A stretch of DNA of 64,000 nucleotides. It comes from Uranotaenia lowii (taxonomy: Eukaryota; Arthropoda; Insecta; Diptera; Culicidae). The number at the start of each line of letters is the position of its first letter. The stretch's first letter is position 1. Shown one piece after another: positions 11,600 to 22,979 of the stretch. The notes under the pieces are model-generated. The model did not search any database. It had not been told where the DNA came from and worked only from the letters and a program-made list of their open reading frames with translations. A program made the translations under genes and the position numbers. Location of the stretch: the NCBI RefSeq assembly GCF_029784155.1, contig NC_073692.1:422964305-423028304 (forward strand), in the 5' to 3' direction.

Positions 11600-11790
11600 A
11601 AATTTTCTGAAGAGATCAATCACCGCAATTTATGTTTATCACTTAATTTATCAGCCTTATCAATGAAAAATGATTTTATTTTCTCAACATCGCAAGATTA
11701 TGGAATTTTATAGACGAATAAAACAGTAGCAGAAATGAAAGATAGTGAAAATTAACGGGTAGAATTTATTCATTATCATCACATCGCTTG
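11600..11790 (+). repeat. Repeat segment shared with 63333-63506
   Basis: AATTTATGTTT..ACT.AATTTATCAGCCTTATC and the later ..GCGGGTAGAATTTAT block recur in the same order at 63333-63506. Both copies lie downstream of a family A MITE right end, 30 bp away here and about 550 bp away there. This suggests an older repeat into which family A inserted, or duplication of the pair. Confidence 0.6.
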
Positions 11791-12194
11791 TGAGGCAAAC
11801 CAAGCTTGGCCTACTAATGTGTGAAAGCAGATGCAACTCTTTTTCTATCTACCACTTCATAAATAGTAGGGTTAGCCCGTGCTGAACCAAAATTTGGTAT
11901 GGGATGATAATTGTTCTCGATGAAATTTTTCCCGCTCATTTTCACAATCTTTCATTTCTTCTTACTTCCTATAGCAAAAAATGAGTTATATAGAAAAAAT
12001 CAAAGGAACAAGGAAATTTTCATGATTTTTATTTGAGAACTGAACTGCCATGATATGCCAATGTGGAGTACACCCGTTTTAGACGATTTTGACTTTTTGA
12101 TTCATTTAATGCATTTTTATACGAGCTTTGAAAAAATTGTCTCGAAAACATCAAATATTTGAGGAAAATTAAACAGCAAAGCTACTGTTTAAAT
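11791..12194. other. Unique AT-rich spacer
   Basis: No recognised gene or repeat. Confidence 0.4.
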
Positions 12195-12197
12195 TTA

Positions 12198-12939
12198 GGT
12201 TGCCAGAATTTTTTCAGCACGTATCCGGGCCGGCAAACCGGGCAATATTCTTTAAAACCTGGCAAAATCTGGGCATCTTATTTCTAAATTGACGACCAAA
12301 ATTCCGGACAATATACGGGCAAATATTCTCGTAACCCACAAAATCCTTAACATAAATCAGGATAAAAAAAATTGAAAAAAAAAAATGAAATTTTGATTTA
12401 AGTTCATTAACAGATTTCAAATCATATTCAAGGCTTCGAGAAAACCTTTCATGGTTATTTTCTGCTCATAAGAGTAAGTTCACTGGTGTTGGGAAAAAGT
12501 GGTACAAATTTTAACGTTTTGAAAATTTTTCCATGCTGAAATGTTTTCAAGATCTTTGGGCGTTGTATTTTTTTACAGCACTGTTTCTATTTCACCCGTA
12601 TGTGATAGAAATATGGTTTTTTTTGCATCACAGCATGCGAAACTACAACACGTGTTGTTAAAAAACTTGAAGGCCACAGATCTTGAAAATGTTTTTGCAT
12701 GGCAAAATTTTCAAAATGTGTAAAAAGTGACAAAATTCCTACCACTTTTTCCCAACACCAGTGAACTTGCTCTAAGATTTTGTTTGGTGGTTAAATAAAA
12801 AAAATTACATCTTAATTATTTTTTTGTATGGTTTTAAAATAACGTGAAAAATCCGGGCATTTTTTCAATGATATCCGAGCAACCGGGCCAAGCCTGACTG
12901 TTCCCAAATTTTGTATCAAATTCGGGAAATCTGGCAACC
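12198..12939. mobile_element. TTA-flanked TIR element (GGTTGCCAGA family) with nested insertion
   Basis: GGTTGCCAGA at the left end and TCTGGCAACC at the right end are perfect inverted repeats, flanked by TTA at 12195-12197 and 12940-12942. A 3-bp TTA/TAA duplication is typical of PIF/Harbinger-type elements, so that class is likely. The left side continues TTTTTTCAGCACGTATCCGG, a signature found inverted at 29588-29685. A separate foldback element occupies 12472-12772, so the host is about 440 bp without it. No coding potential. Confidence 0.7.
12472..12772. mobile_element. Foldback MITE nested in a TIR element
   Basis: The 301-bp element starts GAGTAAGTTCACTGGTGTTG and ends with the inverted counterpart ..ACACCAGTGAACTTGCTC, flanked by TAA at 12469-12471 and 12773-12775. 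Complementarity continues inward: TTTTGAAAATTTTTCCATGC pairs with GCATGGCAAAATTTTCAAAA, CATTTTCAAGATCT-like arms follow, and even the centre (TTCTATTTCAC...GTGATAGAA) folds. Nearly the whole element is thus a hairpin. The 3-bp flank again suggests PIF/Harbinger mobilisation. The 60-codon frame inside is incidental. Confidence 0.85.
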
Positions 12940-12942
12940 TTA

Positions 12943-15900
12943 GTTTATATGCCAAAGAAAAAAAGAAAAACGCTTTTATGACACTTCGGTAAATCCCGGC
13001 AGTGAACCCAGATAAATTGAAATGATAATCCAAATCGACTATTACGACATTTTCCATAACCATTGTAAATATGTTGATATTGAATGAATTTCAATCATTC
13101 ATTTACGACAAACTTTGCCCAAATGAAGTTGAAACAGACAGCAGTTAGGTTAATCCGTAAATATGGCGCTTAAAAATAGCGAATATGCTTATTCGATATG
13201 TACGATTTAAGCTATCTAAAAGTGAACAGATTTACAAGAAATTGGTGGGGTTTTCAATTGACAATCTTTCTGGTTTCGCCTTTTCACCTAGTTCTTAAAA
13301 AGAAAATCACACCTATAAATCTATTCCGTGAGCTGGAGTTGGATAGTGAGTTCGGAGGACTAAAGTTCAATTTTCGGTCGAGGATTTTTTTTTCGTTTTA
13401 TTCAAATAACTTAAAATCGTTTATTTTTCTTTTTGTGGGGAAATTAAAACGTTGAAATCTTGTCATTGTAGATATATCGCCTCTACAAAAGTGGATATGC
13501 TATCACTATTTTGGTAAGTTTAATACAATCTTTTTATCTGGTATATATGTTTGAATTATTCTGTCGTTCTTTCGATATACCTTTCTCAATGTTTGCTTGG
13601 ATGTGCTTCAACAAAAACAAATGCTTAAAATAAGGAATTAAGAAATAATTTCAATTTTACCTCTAGGATAAATCGTGTTTTTGAAGTTCTGCTAATCAAT
13701 CAATAAGGCATACACAGTAATTTTCATATGGTTAAGCCCTACTGAGGGTCTTGAATATTGTTTACAATAATCGTTAGATTTATTCTGTTTCTTTCGCTTT
13801 TTCTTCCTTTGTTTTCATCAGCCTCAGTTTTTTTCCTCTTTTCAGTTAAAAATTAGACTGATATGTTATGCTTTCTAATTTGAGTTCTTATTTTCAAATA
13901 TTATGTATTTTTATTAGGTTTTAGAAGATATCTCTGTATTTCTTTATTTCTTTGGAAGAAGTGAGTTGAATTGTAATAATTTTCACAAACTTTCGAGCAT
14001 CAATGCATGGTGTTGTTTCATATAAAACTCATCAAATTATGTCGGTAATCTGTGCTTACTTTTGTATGATTTGCTCTGAAAATATATCTGAGAACAAAAG
14101 CAACTGATCTGTAGTATTTCTAATATCTACTGTTAATATTAAAGCAATTTTACAAAAATATATTAAAAAAAAAAGAAATTTGAATTTAATTTTTCAATCC
14201 TGACAAAATTTGAAATCATAGTTAAGGTCATCTATTCTACTGCGTTTAAAAACAATATAAGGTTTAAATGTGCAAAATTAGGTTCAAATAAATGAAAACT
14301 AGTAAATTTATGATTTAATTTTGAAGAATGATATCTTGCAAAGTATTCAAAATAACATCTTCAAATAAAACTTTTTATAACATCAAGATTTAAAATTTTG
14401 AAAAACTGTTGAAGTATTGAAAGTTGTGTCATTTTTGAAAGCTTTGTGATCTGTAACACAGAATATTGTGAGAATGAAAATTCAAATTGAAAATAAAATT
14501 GCATACAAAATCAGATGTTAATCGCATAACGATATAGAAACAGGACATGCGAATAAAAGGTGTTATTCAAACGATGATTAATATCACAAGCCAGGCATGA
14601 TTAAGCCTGGGGCAATTTTTCTCAGGGGGTTCATCCGAAGAGATCCCGTGAATTGCTTTCAAATAGCTATTTCGTCAACATAGAAAACAGGTTCTATTAA
14701 ATTGATTTAAACATTTAAAAATTTTGAAATGCATCACGTGTGGAAATATTAATAAAAGAATCGAAATCGAGAACTTTGATAAGAGATTAAACAGCAAAAT
14801 TCACTTTGCAAAATAGTTAATAGCTACTTCATCAACTAATATTTTCAGTATCAGAAAATAAAAGGTTTATATGAAAAATGTTTTTAATTTAAATATTCAG
14901 TGCTTATCGAAACCAGAATAATATTTCTCTTATGGCGATTGATAAATGATTTCAGTTTTCCCAATCTTGAATTAAAATTATAAAAGAAAATAACTATATT
15001 TAGATTCCACGAAGATACAGATAGAAGAGTTCTAGAATAGCAATCAAAACTTAAAATCAGATTTCAATCAATATTCAGTGTTTCTTATTCAAACTATAAT
15101 TTAAAATCAAGATTTGAAAATTAATTACAAATGAAATTGAAGTACAAAATAAACGACCAAAGTTACAATCAGGGTGAAAGCAGATTCTTCAGCTATATCT
15201 CGAAACTGGAATGCCTAATTTAGATCAAATGTTCTAGAAAAATTTCCAATGTGCATTGCTTAGCATGAAATTATAAATATTTATTCAATGACTTATATTG
15301 ATCCCAAAAATTTTCTGATAAAACGGACAAGAAAAGAACTTTTATCTAAAAATGAGAAAATTACGACTTAAAGGCGTGAACGAAATCACGGTAGTAGCCA
15401 AACGATTAGAATTCTTTTGGTCTGAAACTTATAAACGATGAAATAATTATTAATTAATATGGCCAAATTTTGCATGATTTTGTCGAAGCTTAGGGCACCC
15501 TGATTAATGAATCAAGTGTCCTTTGATAAAGGATCAAGCCTCATTTAAATTAAATAAAATAACACAATGTTTTTAGTCCCACGAAAACGCTTCTAGTTCA
15601 GCTACGGGTTCATGCATATAAACTTGAAATTACACGCTGTCAGAAAATGCTAAAATCTGCGATTTTCTAAAAAGAAGATATGAAGAAAATAAGAAAAAAA
15701 ATAAGTATCTCCATTCTCCCTTACTCAAATGTCACAAACATAATAATAAACCTTTTTTCTACAAAACTGAACACAACACATTCGGTCACTCAACTAAACC
15801 AAGTTAAAAAAAATTTTCTCTAACGGGTTTTGAGAACCCTATTTCGGTGTTTTACGACTGAGATTACAATTTTAAATCAATAATTATGGTCTTATCAGAT

Positions 15901-16219
15901 AAAATGCCACCCCTCCCTCTGCAATTTATAATAGAGTAAAATTATTCGAAATGCTGTTTCAAGGGGCATCCTTATCCTCGACTTCTAAGAAAAAGTTACA
16001 GAAGTTCACTTTAAGTGAACTCCAAATTCATCTGCATTGTATCAAGAGAAACAGAAATTAGCGGAAATTCGAAGAAATTTTAAGAAGGTTTCAAACCAAA
16101 AGAAGGCTTAGATATCTTTTAAATTATAGGTATGTTATTTATGTGTTTTAAACATATCTTTCAAAGCGAGTGTTAAAGAGTCTTCAACAAAAATGTTAAA
16201 TAGATTCAAATATTTTGTG
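12943..16219. other. Long AT-rich stretch with no recognised feature
   Basis: About 3.3 kb of plain A/T-rich DNA. Frames such as 13198-13455 are Phe/Leu/Lys-rich and lack motifs. No terminal repeats or satellites were recognised. It could be ageing transposon debris or intergenic sequence. Confidence 0.4.
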
Positions 16220-16719
16220 NNNNNNNNNNNNNNNNNNNNNNNNNNNNNNNNNNNNNNNNNNNNNNNNNNNNNNNNNNNNNNNNNNNNNNNNNNNNNNNNN
16301 NNNNNNNNNNNNNNNNNNNNNNNNNNNNNNNNNNNNNNNNNNNNNNNNNNNNNNNNNNNNNNNNNNNNNNNNNNNNNNNNNNNNNNNNNNNNNNNNNNNN
16401 NNNNNNNNNNNNNNNNNNNNNNNNNNNNNNNNNNNNNNNNNNNNNNNNNNNNNNNNNNNNNNNNNNNNNNNNNNNNNNNNNNNNNNNNNNNNNNNNNNNN
16501 NNNNNNNNNNNNNNNNNNNNNNNNNNNNNNNNNNNNNNNNNNNNNNNNNNNNNNNNNNNNNNNNNNNNNNNNNNNNNNNNNNNNNNNNNNNNNNNNNNNN
16601 NNNNNNNNNNNNNNNNNNNNNNNNNNNNNNNNNNNNNNNNNNNNNNNNNNNNNNNNNNNNNNNNNNNNNNNNNNNNNNNNNNNNNNNNNNNNNNNNNNNN
16701 NNNNNNNNNNNNNNNNNNN
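16220..16719. other. Assembly gap of exactly 500 N
   Basis: Five hundred consecutive N, the same length as the second gap at 49558-50057, which indicates a fixed placeholder of unknown true size. Sequence character changes across it, from plain A/T-rich DNA to a GC-richer block. Confidence 0.99.
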
Positions 16720-17010
16720 TCCACCCAAAGCCCACAATGTTCCAACGAAGCCCATGTGATAACTACTTCGGTGCTCTCCATATTTTATGAGGTCATTTGT
16801 TTGCGGAGCGTCAGAGAGCTCGCGTATCTCGTATATCTATTTCCAGCATACGCCCGAGAAAGTGGAGAACGTCGAGAACGCCGAGGAGGACCACAGGCAT
16901 TTCACGTTCCCGCGAACATTAATTACAAGCAGTAATAGTAGCGGCTCTAATAGGCGATCAATAAATAACGACTTTATGGGAGTTGTTTTTTCGCTGCAGT
17001 TAAGTTTAGT
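16720..17010. other. GC-richer block, candidate conserved non-coding element
   Basis: The block contains CGCCCGAGAAAGTGGAGAAC and then ATTAATTAC (16918-16926), GGCTCTAATAGG and CAATAAATAACGACTTTATGG (16959-16979). The A/T cores resemble homeodomain and Hox/Caudal-type binding sites embedded in otherwise GC-rich sequence, the usual look of insect developmental enhancers. A 76-codon frame exists but has no recognised motif. The assignment is inference only; the left side is lost in the gap. Confidence 0.35.
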
Positions 17011-18642
17011 CCTCTGACTGTTGAGCAATAAAAAAAAATGCTGTGGGAAATAGGTCACAAAGTTGTTGATAAGTTTCAACATTAGCAAGATATTCCTGAT
17101 ACGCATTCTAGGGGAAAACAATCAGACCACTTAAGCTTTTTTTTCAGTTTGTTGTTTGCGGTTGAATCGACATCGTTTCTGAATTGAAAAAAAAAAATTT
17201 TTTTTTCAATCACTGTTTAATTATCCTACATGCAGAAAGCCCTGCAGCTTCGGTGTTTTAATTTGTATCGATTCATGTTATTTTTTCATTTTTTTTTTAC
17301 ATTCTAGGAACATGTATTGTTAATCCAGTTATGTTACGGGGATAAGTGCAAATACACTTTACAGCACAGAAAATGAGGTTTGTATCCCGTCCGCATTGAA
17401 TCGAATTGATCCTCTCGACCAAAAGATAATCATGTAAATATTAATACCCACCATAGTTTCATTTTGTATTTATTGATGCAAAAAGGGATTACATGAAAAT
17501 GAACTTCATTGTATCCGTTTCAATGATTTTTTTTCTTCAATGCATTGCTCAAATTTTAAGAATCATTTAAAATTTTGAAACTTCCGAAATAGTTCTTCAT
17601 GAAGAAGTCAATTAATCATCTTTACGATTGCTTAACAAACTGTCTTCAAGATGTCATCGCACAATTTATCAAGCAGTCGAGCACAAAATTCCGCTGAATG
17701 CACCATGCAATGGTGAACTCAAACTAGCCCTCTTAATTGATTGCTTTAAAAATCTTCATTATTCTGGTGCCTACTTCCTACTGCCTGGAGCCAGAAACGA
17801 ATCGAAAGAGAAAATTTAACAAACTGCAACTTTTTTTTATGTGCTCCAGAAATTCGAAAAAGTTAAGTCAATTGAATTGAAAACTTATTTTCCAGCAGGA
17901 ACGTGCTCCGTCGTTCTCCTCCATTTCATTTCCTCGATCATGTTCTCACAAATTAAAGAAAAATACATGCCTGTGAACACAGCCGAGAGAGAGAAAGTAA
18001 AAAAAAGCCCCCAAACGGAAAAGCGGAAAACCTTCTCTCCTGTCCAGAAAGTTAATCTCATTTGACAAATGTAATAATCTACTCTATTTTCTGTCGTTTC
18101 ATCGATGTTTTTTCTGCTCCTCCAACTCCCTTCTCTTTTCCGATGATTCCTTAATTCGAATGGATAACGAGCCATTCATCGATGGCAGCAGAAAAACCTA
18201 CCACCTTTTCTGGTTTGGTTTGAAAGCTGGCTTTCCTTCCTTTTCGGTCGGAATGACTAGAAAGCTTTCGTAGAACTCATTTCGGGAAAATTTTCTGAAA
18301 CCCTAATTTTCAGGACCAAATGAAGACTGCCATGGCACCGTCACACGGACCTATCTAGTAAAAAAAACCTCTGGGAAAGCAGAAGTTTGATTCGGTTCGA
18401 TTTCAGTTGAGTGCCGTTCGCTTTTAGTGGAAATTGGACGGAGGAGAAATTAAAAAAGCCGGAACTGGTGGGTAGCTTCCGGGTTCTGTTGAAAGAGAAT
18501 TTTATTTGCTTTAATGTGTTTGAAAATACTTCAACGAATTAGAAAAGCTCTCGGAAATAGTTAACGTTTGTATTCTGTATGAAGAAAAATCTTTTTGCTA
18601 ATCGTAAATGAGGTAAAAAGGGATATAATGGTAAACAAACCT
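17011..18642. other. Mixed unique DNA, no gene recognised
   Basis: Includes an A/T palindrome at 17183-17210 (ATTG, 11 A, 9 T, CAAT) and a GC-richer zone at about 17880-18480 with several open frames of 60-100 codons on both strands, none with recognisable motifs. May be regulatory or intronic. Confidence 0.35.
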
Positions 18643-19942
18643 AAGGGTGATACGGCCAAAATTTGGTCAATATCAACTTGACGTATTTCTTTCAATTTTG
18701 CATTTAAAAAACCTTAACACCCTTCATTTTGAAGGTGTGTGTGCGTGTAGAATGTTGCTCCTATTTTGATTTTGGAATTCATTTTTCAGTTGTCAAAAAG
18801 CCGTACAGGGAAGAAGAGCAGCGTATCAAAATTTTGCTCGCGCATCGCGAAAATCCGAGCTACTCGCACGTAAAGCTGGCAAAATTGCTATGAGTTGCCA
18901 AATCAACCGTTACAAATATAATTAAAGTGTTTGAGGAACGTTTCTCGACAGCCAGGAAGTCTGGATCGGGGGGAAATCGAAAACCGGAAGCCGCTGAGAC
19001 GGTAAAGAGGGTTGCCGGCAATTTCAAGCGAAACCCTAACTTCTTTCTCCGAGATGCCGCAAATAAGCTGGGTGTTTCGTCTACAACCGTGCATCGAGCC
19101 AAAAATCGAGCAGGACTATCGACTTACAAGAAGGTAGTGACTCCAAATCGCGATGATAAACAAAATACGACGGCCAAAGCGCGATCCCGGAGGCTGTACA
19201 CGACGATGCTGACGAAGTTTGACTACGAGGTAATGGACGACGAAACCTACGTCAAAGCCGACTACAAGCAGCTTCCGGGACAGGAGTTTAATACGGCAAA
19301 AGGAAGGGAAAAGGTAGCAGACATTTTCAAGCACATGAAACTGTCAAAATTCGCGAAGAAATATCTGGTTTGGCAAGCCATCTGTACCTGTGGCTTGAAA
19401 AGCAGCATTTTCATAGCTCCCGGGGCTGTTAGCCAAGAAATTTAAGTGAAAGAGTGTTTGACTAAACGTCTGCTGCCTTTCCTGAAGAAACACGGTTATT
19501 CCGTACTGTTTTGGTCGGATTTGACATCTTGCCATTACGGTAAAAGGCCATGGAGTGGTACGCCGCCAACAACGTGCAGGTGGTTCCCAAGGACAAGAAT
19601 CCTCCCAACACGCCAGAGCTCCGCCCAATTGAGAAATACTGGGCTATTGTCAAGCGGAACCTAAAGAAGACCAAAAATACAGCTAAGGACGAGCAGCAGT
19701 TCAAGGCAAACTGGCTTTATGCGGCGAAGAAGGTGGCGAGGTGGCTGTACAAAATCTGATGGCAGGGGTTAAGCCTAAGGCCCGGCAATTCGGATTTGGA
19801 AAAGTGGAAGCCTAACTGAATATTTTTTCTGAATTTTATACTAATTAAACTTGAAAAAGAAATTTAATATGATTTTTTTAATAAACGATTTCACCGATTT
19901 ATACGCGTTTTCCCTTGACCAAATTTTGACCGTATCACCCTT
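18643..19942 (+). mobile_element. Tc1/mariner DD37E-type element, near full length
   Basis: AGGGTGATACGGCCAAAATTTGG at the left and the inverted CCAAATTTTGACCGTATCACCCTT at the right delimit about 1300 bp, the usual size for this superfamily. Left flank TA is visible at 18642-18643, but the right flank reads CA, so the duplication has mutated or the edge has decayed. The interior is the transposase pseudogene 18798-19759. The copy abuts a hAT relic that begins just after its right end, so it may have inserted into that older element. Confidence 0.9.
18798..19759 (+). pseudogene. DD37E transposase pseudogene (mosquito IS630-Tc1-mariner type)
   Basis: This would cut and join DNA at the terminal repeats. 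Visible parts in order: N-terminal helix-turn-helix region (frame of 18840-18930), a second helix-turn-helix with LRDAANKLGVSSTTVHRAKN, catalytic block VMDDETYVKADYKQLPG (first Asp near 19239), second catalytic block FWSDLTSCHYGK (Asp at 19518), and LRPIEKYWAIVKRN (Glu at 19631). The 113-bp step from second Asp to Glu becomes 37 intervening residues if one lost base near 19540 is allowed, which fits DD37E. Breaks: start codon changed to AAG, stop near 18891-18893, stop at 19443-19445, and the frameshift. Compare the deleted copy at 849-1889. Confidence 0.9.
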
Positions 19943-20700
19943 CACAAAGTTTTTCCACAGGATTTGTTGGACAGCTTCCAGAAATATTTAGCCGAAGAAT
20001 ATCATAAAAAAATCGAAGTCTTGAAATGAGTGGTCAAAGAAATTACAATCGAACTGAATCAAAGCAATCGAAAGATTCCTTTTAATTCAACCACGGTAAA
20101 TGAAAAGTTCATATACCAGTATTTCGATAGCAACTTACTACCTTCTTCAGTGAATGTTTTCGATTGAAGGTAGTAAGTTGCTATCGAAATACTGGTATAT
20201 GAACTTTTCATTTACCATGGTTGAATTAAAAGGAATCTTTCGATTGCTTTGATTCAGTTGAATCATTCAACCAAGTAGGCTCATACCACAACAGAGGGAA
20301 ATTACAATCATTAACACTGCAAGAATATGAATGCTTGATAGATAAGATATCGGATTCGAAACTTCAGGAAAGATTCGCATCCAAGAAGTCGTCGGAGAAG
20401 TGGTGTGAACTGAAAAATAAATTTCAAATTTTATTCGATAAAGCAAAACTTATTCCTCTGCCGTTCTACACGGCCAGTCTATGTAAGTTTGGATTTTCCA
20501 CATATCTCGCAACGAAGACAAAATACCAAACCCGATTAAACGCGGATCAAGACGTCAGGCAACAACTGACACAAATTGAACCAAACATGTTACAGCTTGC
20601 AAAATCGAAGAAAACGTATTTGACACATTACACGCGCTTGTACCGCTCAAAATTGATTTTTATCCGTTGGTGTATGAAAAAATCTCAATATTGTCTATAA
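19943..20700 (+). pseudogene. hAT transposase C-terminal relic (ZBED5/Buster-like)
   Basis: The frame from about 20260 to 20700 reads ..LQSLTLQEYECLIDKISDSK, then KWCELKNKFQILFDKAKLIP, FYTASLCKFGFSTYLATKTK and YQTRLNADQDVRQQLTQIEP. The order W..L...P.L...A...LPF.TS.LCE.GFS....IKTK.R.RL....DLR..L..I.P is the C-terminal dimerisation region of hAT transposases, closest in my memory to the ZBED5/FAM200/Buster-like group. Upstream, 19952-20160 is coding-like in pieces (LLDSFQKYLAEEYHKKIEVL, stop, then EITIELNQSN). No ATG fits. The N-terminal zinc finger and catalytic core are absent, and a hairpin at 20052-20259 splits the frame. The element is dead. Confidence 0.7.
20052..20259. repeat. Near-perfect 94-bp-arm inverted repeat (hairpin)
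   Basis: 20052-20145 and 20166-20259 are reverse complements with about one mismatch in 94 positions (CCACGG versus CCATGG), separated by a 20-bp loop. The left arm reads as hAT coding sequence in the plus frame, so the right arm looks like an inverted copy of it inserted head to head. Transcription would give a long, almost perfect RNA hairpin. Confidence 0.95.
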
Positions 20701-22330
20701 TTTTGAAAATTCAAATTACACAAAACCAACGGAAAAAAGAGAAAAAAGTTTTTTTACACATGTTTTAGATGATTTTGAAAATCAGTTTTTTTTAAAGTGG
20801 TGTTTTTGACAACTTTTACAAAATCAATAATAATAATATATGGATGTTTTTTTTTTGAAATATTTTTTAATATGTTCAGAAGCCAAAAAACACGGCTTCA
20901 TTTTGTAGAAAAATTTTTTTATTTATATCCAATGTAGTTGGTTTGAGAAGCGAACAAAAACAGTCGCAAATGAGTGAATCACGCCACAAAAAAGAAAAGT
21001 TTTTAATTTTACGTGAATACTCTGACTTTTTTGGAATAAAAATGATACTTTGTTTGAAAATGATAAGACAACTCTAAAACTCTAAAATTTATAGAAATCG
21101 GTTGGAATCTAGCTGAGTTACAACAGCGCGAATGACTGAATTCACGTCACAAAAATTGATTTTTTGTTATGTTTTATATGAAAAATGTGCCCTGAAAGCT
21201 GTATTGACCCTCCAGATGGTCGGATTTAACCAAGCATTATTAAGTTGATGTGTTTTAATAAGTTCATTATTTTCAAATAAAAATACAAAAAGATTGAAAA
21301 AAAAATATAATGATTTTTTTTTGATGAATCTTCAAATGAAGACAGTAGTAATTTTAACATTTGACCCTACAATATGTTGCTCTTCAAGTGAATAAGGAAA
21401 AAGTTAGGTGCAGATACTGAAAATTTATGGTTGTAAAAGTCGGAAATACAAAATATCGTTTTTGTGTTAACAGTTTATCACCGCTGGTTTATGATTTTAA
21501 TTTAATGATTAATGGCATTTCGGTGAATTATACATTCTAATAGGAATAGTTTCAAATGAAAGTAATGAAAATTATAGACGGATAGATTAGATTAGGAAGC
21601 ATGAAAGGTGTTGAAAATGAGCCAAGAGCGTGATTTGAGAAAACTTTTTGCCGCACAAGACCATTTGTCCCACATCGTATTATTGTCTAGAAGAAGCAAA
21701 GTCGATAGGCTGACTTTGCATTGATCTATACAATGATACATGGATGGATCGAAGCACGTGTTTTTCGTACCCCGATCGGGGTACATTACTTTCATTTGAA
21801 ATTCTTCCTATTAGAATGTATAATTCACCGAAATGCCATTAATCATTAAATTAAAAATATCGTTTTTGAAAGTGTTCATAAAATTTGAAGACTCCAAAGA
21901 ATGGTTCAGTACAACCACAGTATAACTTTATATTCCGTGACGTGAATTCAGTCAACTACCCTGTTCTGTACATCAAACTGTAGGTAATTGTTTTTTTTAC
22001 AACTCATTTGAAGACACCGATATTCTATTTCCACAGAGAGAATAAGAAATCAAAGATGTATGTACTAAAGTCCGAAATGGTTAATTCTAGCGAGAATTCA
22101 CGTCACAAAAGTAATTAATCACAACAAAAACAACTTAAATTTTAAAATGACCAAATTATATTCATTTTGAAGGAAATTCAATTTGCGACCGTTTGCTACA
22201 ATTTTTTTCATTTTCAAGTAAATTGGTTGACTTCTAGAATGATAACAGTGCAGAAAAGTCCGGAAAAGCTATTTCACGTCATGGTGGAATGTGTCATTTG
22301 TTCTAATGAAATCATTAATTTTTGGTGACA
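20701..22330. repeat. Non-coding DNA with a recurring TTCACGTCA motif and an inverted repeat
   Basis: The motif GAATTCACGTCACAAAA or close forms occur at 20976-20991, 21138-21154, 21937-21950 (inverted), 22094-22110 and 22271-22282. An inverted repeat with ~75-bp arms lies at 21491-21567 and 21785-21860 around a 217-bp loop. Position directly downstream of the hAT relic makes this a possible non-coding portion of that element, where repeated subterminal motifs are known to bind hAT transposases; that is inference. No coding frame was recognised. Confidence 0.5.
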
Positions 22331-22975
22331 CATATTTTGTTAATGAAAACAAAATCATTCAAAGATGAGCCATTCACTACTGATTATATTGACTACGATG
22401 ACAAGGAATCATCTAATTAAAATGATAAATAATATCAAATTTTCAAAACTAGGGTTCTTCATGCTTTAAAAAATGCAGGTGCTCCGCCAAAATTTTTGGT
22501 TTTAAAAAGTGCTCCGCCTAGCAAATGATCTTAAAAACCCCTGCCTTAGATGACAAAATAGCTTAATGAAAAATTCTACAATGTTATCTTATTATAAATT
22601 GCGCATGTTTTGTTGTTTTCAATTCATCTGAAACTGAGATAAAAATATCTATTATATTTTTATTTTTGAGATTATCATCCAATCAAGATGGTGCCCTGAG
22701 AAAATTTTTAATAATACAATTTTTAAATACTATAAAGCTTTATCTTTTGATACAACAGATTAATAGACATTTTTCAAAAAACTAATCTCAAAAAACGAAA
22801 TTTTCATTCAACTTTATTTAGGAGTTACAATTGTAAAACAACCTATTTTTATTGAAGTTGATCTTGATATTTTATGGTACTTTTTGTTTAATTACGTTTA
22901 AAAATGGCATATTTACAATGCTCCTTAAGCTAAGTTTGACAGAAATATTAGGAAAAAGATCTAAACTGCACCGTT
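22331..22975. other. AT-rich spacer
   Basis: No recognised gene or repeat. A short duplicated phrase (GCTCCGCC) occurs near 22481 and 22511. Confidence 0.35.
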
Positions 22976-22979
22976 TGCT

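Noticed and set aside
12541..12723. Small protein gene
   Set aside because: Lies wholly inside the foldback MITE and overlaps both hairpin arms.
16135..16790. Open frames across the N gap
   Set aside because: They consist almost entirely of unknown bases and carry no information.
20335..20700. Intact domesticated hAT (ZBED-like) gene
   Set aside because: Only the C-terminal region is readable, there is no start codon, upstream parts have stops and an inverted insertion, and the N-terminal and catalytic parts are missing.
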